Below, piece by piece: positions 4,957-7,708 of a stretch of 7,708 nucleotides of DNA (positions within the stretch are counted from its first letter, which is position 1; each line of letters starts with the position of its first letter). Location of the stretch: the NCBI GenBank assembly GCA_024653385.1, contig JANLFZ010000174.1, positions 1 to 7,708 of the forward strand, in the 5' to 3' direction. The notes beneath the pieces were generated by a model. That model ran no database searches, was not told where the DNA came from, and saw only the letters and a program-made list of their open reading frames with translations. The DNA is from Thermoguttaceae bacterium. GTDB taxonomy: Bacteria; Planctomycetota; Planctomycetia; Pirellulales; Thermoguttaceae. A program made the translations under genes and the position numbers.

Positions 4957-6201
4957 ATGAACCGCCAACGTCTTTTAGAGAGGTTTCTTCGCTACGTGCG
5001 GATCGACACGACCGCGCGCGAAGGCGCCGACGTGTACCCGAGTTCGCCTGGACAACTCGACCTGGGCCGGCTGCTGGTCAACGAGTTGCGGCAAATCGGA
5101 ATCGCCGACGCCTGGCAAGACGAGAACGGCATCGTGCTGGCCACGGTGCCGTCGAACGTCCCGGGCGACGTGCCGACCATTGCCTGGTGCGCCCATCTCG
5201 ACACGTCGCCGGAGACATCCGGCGCGGACGTGCGGCCCCAGGTGATCGAGCACTACGGCGGCGGCGAGATTCGCCTGCCCGGCGCGCCGGACCGCGTGAT
5301 TCGACCCGAGGAAAACCCGGAGCTGCGCGACCTGATCGGCCGGACGATCATTACCAGCGACGGGACGACGCTCTTGGGGGCCGACGACAAGGCCGGCGTG
5401 GCCGTAATCATGGAGGCCGCCCAGTGGCTCTTGGAGCATCCCGAGTTGCCGCGCGGCCCGGTGCGAGTGTGCTTCACGTGCGACGAGGAGATCGGCCGCG
5501 GGGTCGAGCGTCTGGATCTCGGTCGGCTCGGCGCGGCGGTGTGTTACACCCTCGATGGCCAGGGGGCCGACACGATCGACGTCGAGACCTTTTCGGCCGA
5601 TCTCGCGGTGGTGACGATTCGGGGCGTGAACGTCCATCCCGGGGTGGCCAAGGGGCGCATGACCAATGCCGTGCGCGCGGCAGCGCATTTGGTCGATCGT
5701 CTGCCGCGCGATCGGTTAGCCCCCGAGTCGACCGAAGACCGCGAGGGCTTCTTGCACCCGTACGAGATCTCGGGCGGGGTGTCGGAGGTGCGGGTGAGAG
5801 TGCTGCTTCGCGACTTTCGGACGGCCGAACTGGCTCAATTGGCATCGCTTTTGCAACAAGCTGCCGATGCCACGCGAGCCGAGTTCCCCAACGCCCGCAT
5901 CGATCTCGAAGTGAAGCCCCAGTACCGTAACATGAGTGAAGGACTGGCCAAGGAGCCGAGAGCCGTTGGGTATGCACGAAGGGCTTTGGAGAAACTAGGA
6001 AGAATAGCCAAGACGGCAATTGTGCGTGGGGGAACCGACGGTTCGCGGTTGACCGAGCTGGGCTTGCCAACACCGAACCTATCGACCGGCGAGCACTCGC
6101 CCCACTCTCCGCTCGAATGGGCGTGCTTGGACGAGATGGTCTCCACGGTCGAGTGGCTGGTAGCCCTGGCTGAAGTGTGGTGCGAGTCCTCGGGCCGATA
6201 G
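4957..6201 (+). CDS. pepT: Peptidase T (tripeptide aminopeptidase, M20B family)
   Basis: PepT is a cytoplasmic di-zinc enzyme that removes the N-terminal residue from tripeptides in late peptide breakdown. The 414-aa product matches the family length (about 408 aa in E. coli) and aligns end to end from LLERFLRYVRIDT. Metal and catalytic motifs are all present: CAHLDTSPETSG (His80, Asp82), LLGADDKAGVA (bridging Asp143), CDEEIGRG (general base Glu177, metal Glu178), TLDGQG (Asp200), NVHPGVAKG in the dimerisation/lid domain, and RGGTDGSRL followed by TGEHSPH with the last metal His383. The start at 4957 matches the family N-terminus and the extended -10 just upstream; an ATG at 4948 would add MPV. 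It is transcribed divergently from the protease array. Codon choice changes near 5935-6070, with AGA, CTA, AGG and ATA, but the protein remains normal. Confidence 0.93.
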   Translation: MNRQRLLERFLRYVRIDTTAREGADVYPSSPGQLDLGRLLVNELRQIGIADAWQDENGIVLATVPSNVPGDVPTIAWCAHLDTSPETSGADVRPQVIEHYGGGEIRLPGAPDRVIRPEENPELRDLIGRTIITSDGTTLLGADDKAGVAVIMEAAQWLLEHPELPRGPVRVCFTCDEEIGRGVERLDLGRLGAAVCYTLDGQGADTIDVETFSADLAVVTIRGVNVHPGVAKGRMTNAVRAAAHLVDRLPRDRLAPESTEDREGFLHPYEISGGVSEVRVRVLLRDFRTAELAQLASLLQQAADATRAEFPNARIDLEVKPQYRNMSEGLAKEPRAVGYARRALEKLGRIAKTAIVRGGTDGSRLTELGLPTPNLSTGEHSPHSPLEWACLDEMVSTVEWLVALAEVWCESSGR

Positions 6202-6221
6202 CGAGCCCAGCCTGCCTAGGG

Positions 6222-6250
6222 CTTACAATCCCCCAAGCGGCAATTATAAT
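6222..6250 (+). promoter_or_regulatory. Promoter upstream of the glycosyltransferase gene
   Basis: CTTACA (6222-6227, four of six matches to TTGACA) and a perfect TATAAT (6245-6250) are 17 bp apart. A start near 6257 would give an untranslated leader of about 168 nt before the GTG at 6425. Confidence 0.5.
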
Positions 6251-6277
6251 CGGTGCCTGCCGTGGAGCCGCGTTTTT
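6251..6277 (+). terminator. Weak hairpin plus T run after pepT
   Basis: CGGTGCC (6251-6257) can pair with GGAGCCG (6264-6270) with one mismatch and one wobble, followed by CG and five T. It might end pepT transcription or act as an early attenuator for the promoter immediately upstream. The stem is imperfect. The rest of 6278-6424 shows no gene or strong signal. Confidence 0.25.
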
Positions 6278-6424
6278 GGGTGCGGTTTGGGGTAAACTTT
6301 GCTCCCGGCGAATACCGACATAAACTGACCAGGACGACAATTCGGCAAGGTCGCCACAACCAGCACAACCGCTTTCTTTGAAGAAAACGACCTTTCTCCC
6401 CCGCCCCGTCCAGGCAGAACACCT

Positions 6425-7417
6425 GTGTCCAGGTTAGCGATTCTGATCCCCTTCATGGGGAATGCGAAGCGTCTGGAGGATACGCTCGTTTCGGTCCTAG
6501 AGAACCGGCCGGACGATTGCGAGATCGCCGTCGTCCTGGCCCGGCCCTACGACAACCCCTATCACCTGGACGACGAGGTCTCGTTCCTCCCGTTGCCGGG
6601 TAGCGCGGGCCTGGCGGCGTGTTTGAATGCCGGGCTGTCGAGGGTTCGGGCCCCCTTTGTCCATGTGTTGGCATGTGGGGTCGAGGTCTGCGCGGGCTGG
6701 GCCGATGTGGCGCTAGCGCATTTTCAGGATGCAACGGTCGCGGCCGTCGCCCCGCTTGTCGTGGCCCTCGAGAATCGGGACCGCATCGTTTGTGCGGGCG
6801 TGGACTACCAGCGCCACGGCGCTGTGTGCCTACTCGACCACGGGCGTCGGAAAGTGCTGGTCAACCAGCCGGTCGCGGTGCTCGCCCCGCCCACCCTGGC
6901 CGCCTTCTACCGCCGTTGGGCCTTGGACGCGGCCGGCCGGTTTTCCGAAGAGGTGGGCGACCACCTGACCATGATCGATATGGGACTGACGCTGCGGCAT
7001 CTGGGCTTGCGCACGCTCCTGGTGCCTGGGTGTGCCGTGGCCGCGCCCGCGCGGGCCGAACCGTCCGCCGGCGCCTTCCGCCGTTCCCTCGAGGCCGAGC
7101 GTTTCTTTTGGCGCTGGGCAGGCACCAACGGATGGGCAGGCGCGCTGGCGCCCCACGCGCTGCACGCCGCGGTGGACTGCCTGGGCGGTGTGGCGGACCT
7201 CTCGGTGTTTGCGCGGCTTGCGGGCCGGCTGGTGGGCTTCTGCCGCGGTGGGGCGGCGCGCCAGCACCGCGATCGTTTGCAACAGATGGCCGAACAAAGC
7301 CGCGCACCCGCCGTGCCTTCGCCCAAGTCGCCCGCCATGCGCGTCAACGCCTCGGCGCCCGGCTCGAACGGGAAGTCCGGCGCCCACGGCACGGTCGCGG
7401 GCCGGCACCGGCCTTGA
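6425..7417 (+). CDS. Family 2-like glycosyltransferase, DxD motif not recognisable
   Basis: The protein has 330 aa from a GTG start with no clear Shine-Dalgarno sequence; the next start (ATG at 6455) would cut the first strand of the fold. The N-terminus reads as a GT-A nucleotide-sugar fold: LAILIPFMGNAKRLEDTLVSVLENRPDDCEIAVV in pieces as strand, helix, strand (3-37), then AGLAACLNAGL (61-71) and FVHVLACGVEVCAGW (78-92), where GT2 enzymes normally show a metal-binding DxD; here it is CGVE. The acceptor-side block FYRRWALDAAGRFSEE (161-176) with MIDMGLTLRHLG (183-194) fits GT2. Residues 292-330 are low-complexity and probably disordered. It likely transfers a sugar in the cytoplasm to an envelope glycan; donor and acceptor are unknown. 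It is convergent with kdsB, 11 bp apart. The lost DxD suggests a metal-independent or inactive enzyme. Confidence 0.7.
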   Translation: MSRLAILIPFMGNAKRLEDTLVSVLENRPDDCEIAVVLARPYDNPYHLDDEVSFLPLPGSAGLAACLNAGLSRVRAPFVHVLACGVEVCAGWADVALAHFQDATVAAVAPLVVALENRDRIVCAGVDYQRHGAVCLLDHGRRKVLVNQPVAVLAPPTLAAFYRRWALDAAGRFSEEVGDHLTMIDMGLTLRHLGLRTLLVPGCAVAAPARAEPSAGAFRRSLEAERFFWRWAGTNGWAGALAPHALHAAVDCLGGVADLSVFARLAGRLVGFCRGGAARQHRDRLQQMAEQSRAPAVPSPKSPAMRVNASAPGSNGKSGAHGTVAGRHRP

Positions 7418-7428
7418 GCCGACGCCCG

Positions 7429-7708
7429 TCACGCGCGGCGGCACTTTTCGACGAATGCAAGGTAGTCGTCCGGCGTGTCGATTCCGAACGTCGGCTCCTC
7501 GACCACTCCAACGAGAATCGAGTACCCGGCAAAAAGCACCCGAAGCTGCTCGAGCTTCTCGATGGTCTCCATCGCGCACGGGGGCATCTCGGCCAGGCGA
7601 AGCAGAAACTCGCGGCGGTACGCATACAAGCCCACGTGCTGATAGAAACACGGCGGGTTGGCCGTCAGCAAGGCGTCGTCCCACGTGCGCGGCCGGGGTA
7701 TGGGGCTG
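7429..7708 (-). CDS. kdsB: 3-deoxy-manno-octulosonate cytidylyltransferase (CMP-KDO synthetase), C-terminal part
   Basis: The frame runs in from the right edge and stops at 7429, showing about 92 of the usual roughly 250 residues. The enzyme activates KDO with CTP to CMP-KDO in the cytoplasm, for the inner core of lipopolysaccharide. Family motifs are in order: SPIPRPR at the very edge, YQHVGLYAYRREFLLRLAEMPP, ETIEKLEQLRVLFAGY and VVEEPTFGIDTPDDYLAFVEK, the last being the well-conserved GIDTP-DL end of the KdsB fold. The nucleotide-binding N-terminus lies outside the window. It faces the glycosyltransferase gene tail to tail. It supports a Gram-negative envelope with KDO. Confidence 0.9.
   Translation of the reverse strand, partial: SPIPRPRTWDDALLTANPPCFYQHVGLYAYRREFLLRLAEMPPCAMETIEKLEQLRVLFAGYSILVGVVEEPTFGIDTPDDYLAFVEKCRRA

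Noticed and set aside
4902..5930. Long plus-strand frame overlapping pepT
   Set aside because: It is Arg-rich low-complexity translation in the wrong frame of a gene whose catalytic motifs are all intact.
6216..6456. Short minus-strand open frames between pepT and the glycosyltransferase
   Set aside because: They have no ribosome site, no recognisable motif and no similarity to neighbours, and they cross the forward promoter.
7400..7413. GGCCGG-CA-CCGGCC palindrome as a bidirectional terminator between the glycosyltransferase and kdsB
   Set aside because: It lies inside the glycosyltransferase coding end, has a loop of 2-4 nt and no T or A run on either side; palindromes of this kind are common in GC-rich DNA.
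1..7708. Insertion sequence, tRNA or rRNA genes, attachment sites
   Set aside because: I saw no transposase-like protein, terminal inverted repeats with target duplication, cloverleaf or rRNA signature in the window by eye.

Overview
The window looks like chromosomal DNA from a planctomycete, probably of the Pirellulales type. It is GC-rich. A large secreted-type protein carries an N-terminal FEWLECRAAPGG motif of the kind seen on many exported planctomycete proteins, followed by a cadherin/Ig-like module and Asp/Asn-rich calcium-type loops. A CMP-KDO synthetase fragment shows that the cell makes KDO, so it has a Gram-negative envelope. The taxonomic call is an inference from these traits.

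Left part (1-4696, minus strand): a tightly packed array that alternates two gene families. Read from right to left it holds P1 (about 858 aa: cadherin-like module, calcium-type loops, C-terminal HExxH zinc-protease-like domain), I1 (191 aa, signal peptide, predicted Ig-like beta-sandwich), P2 (233 aa, a second copy of the P1 protease domain without the rest), I2 (185 aa, paralogue of I1) and P3 (a third P-type gene cut by the window edge). Gaps are 26 bp, an ATGA overlap, 23 bp and about 49 bp. The first four genes share GGAG followed by 8 nt and then ATG. The pattern of one full-length effector, a small exported partner, then N-terminally stripped effector copies each with its own partner resembles polymorphic toxin/immunity arrays. 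I propose a secreted metalloprotease and inhibitor/immunity array. This is the main candidate for an undescribed system. P1 reaches its well-placed ATG only through a one-base frameshift at a run of eight G, so it is a sequencing error, a decayed gene or a phase-variable switch.

Middle (4697-4947): a divergent control region. A good sigma-70-type promoter points left into the array, and an extended -10 points right into pepT, giving a leaderless or nearly leaderless start.

Right part (4948-7708): ordinary chromosomal genes. These are pepT (tripeptide aminopeptidase, M20B), a 223-bp intergenic stretch with a consensus-like promoter, a GT2-like glycosyltransferase with no recognisable DxD motif, and the C-terminal third of kdsB on the opposite strand, converging with only 11 bp between stop codons. 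The glycosyltransferase and kdsB fit an envelope polysaccharide/LPS neighbourhood. Nothing visible links them to the protease array.
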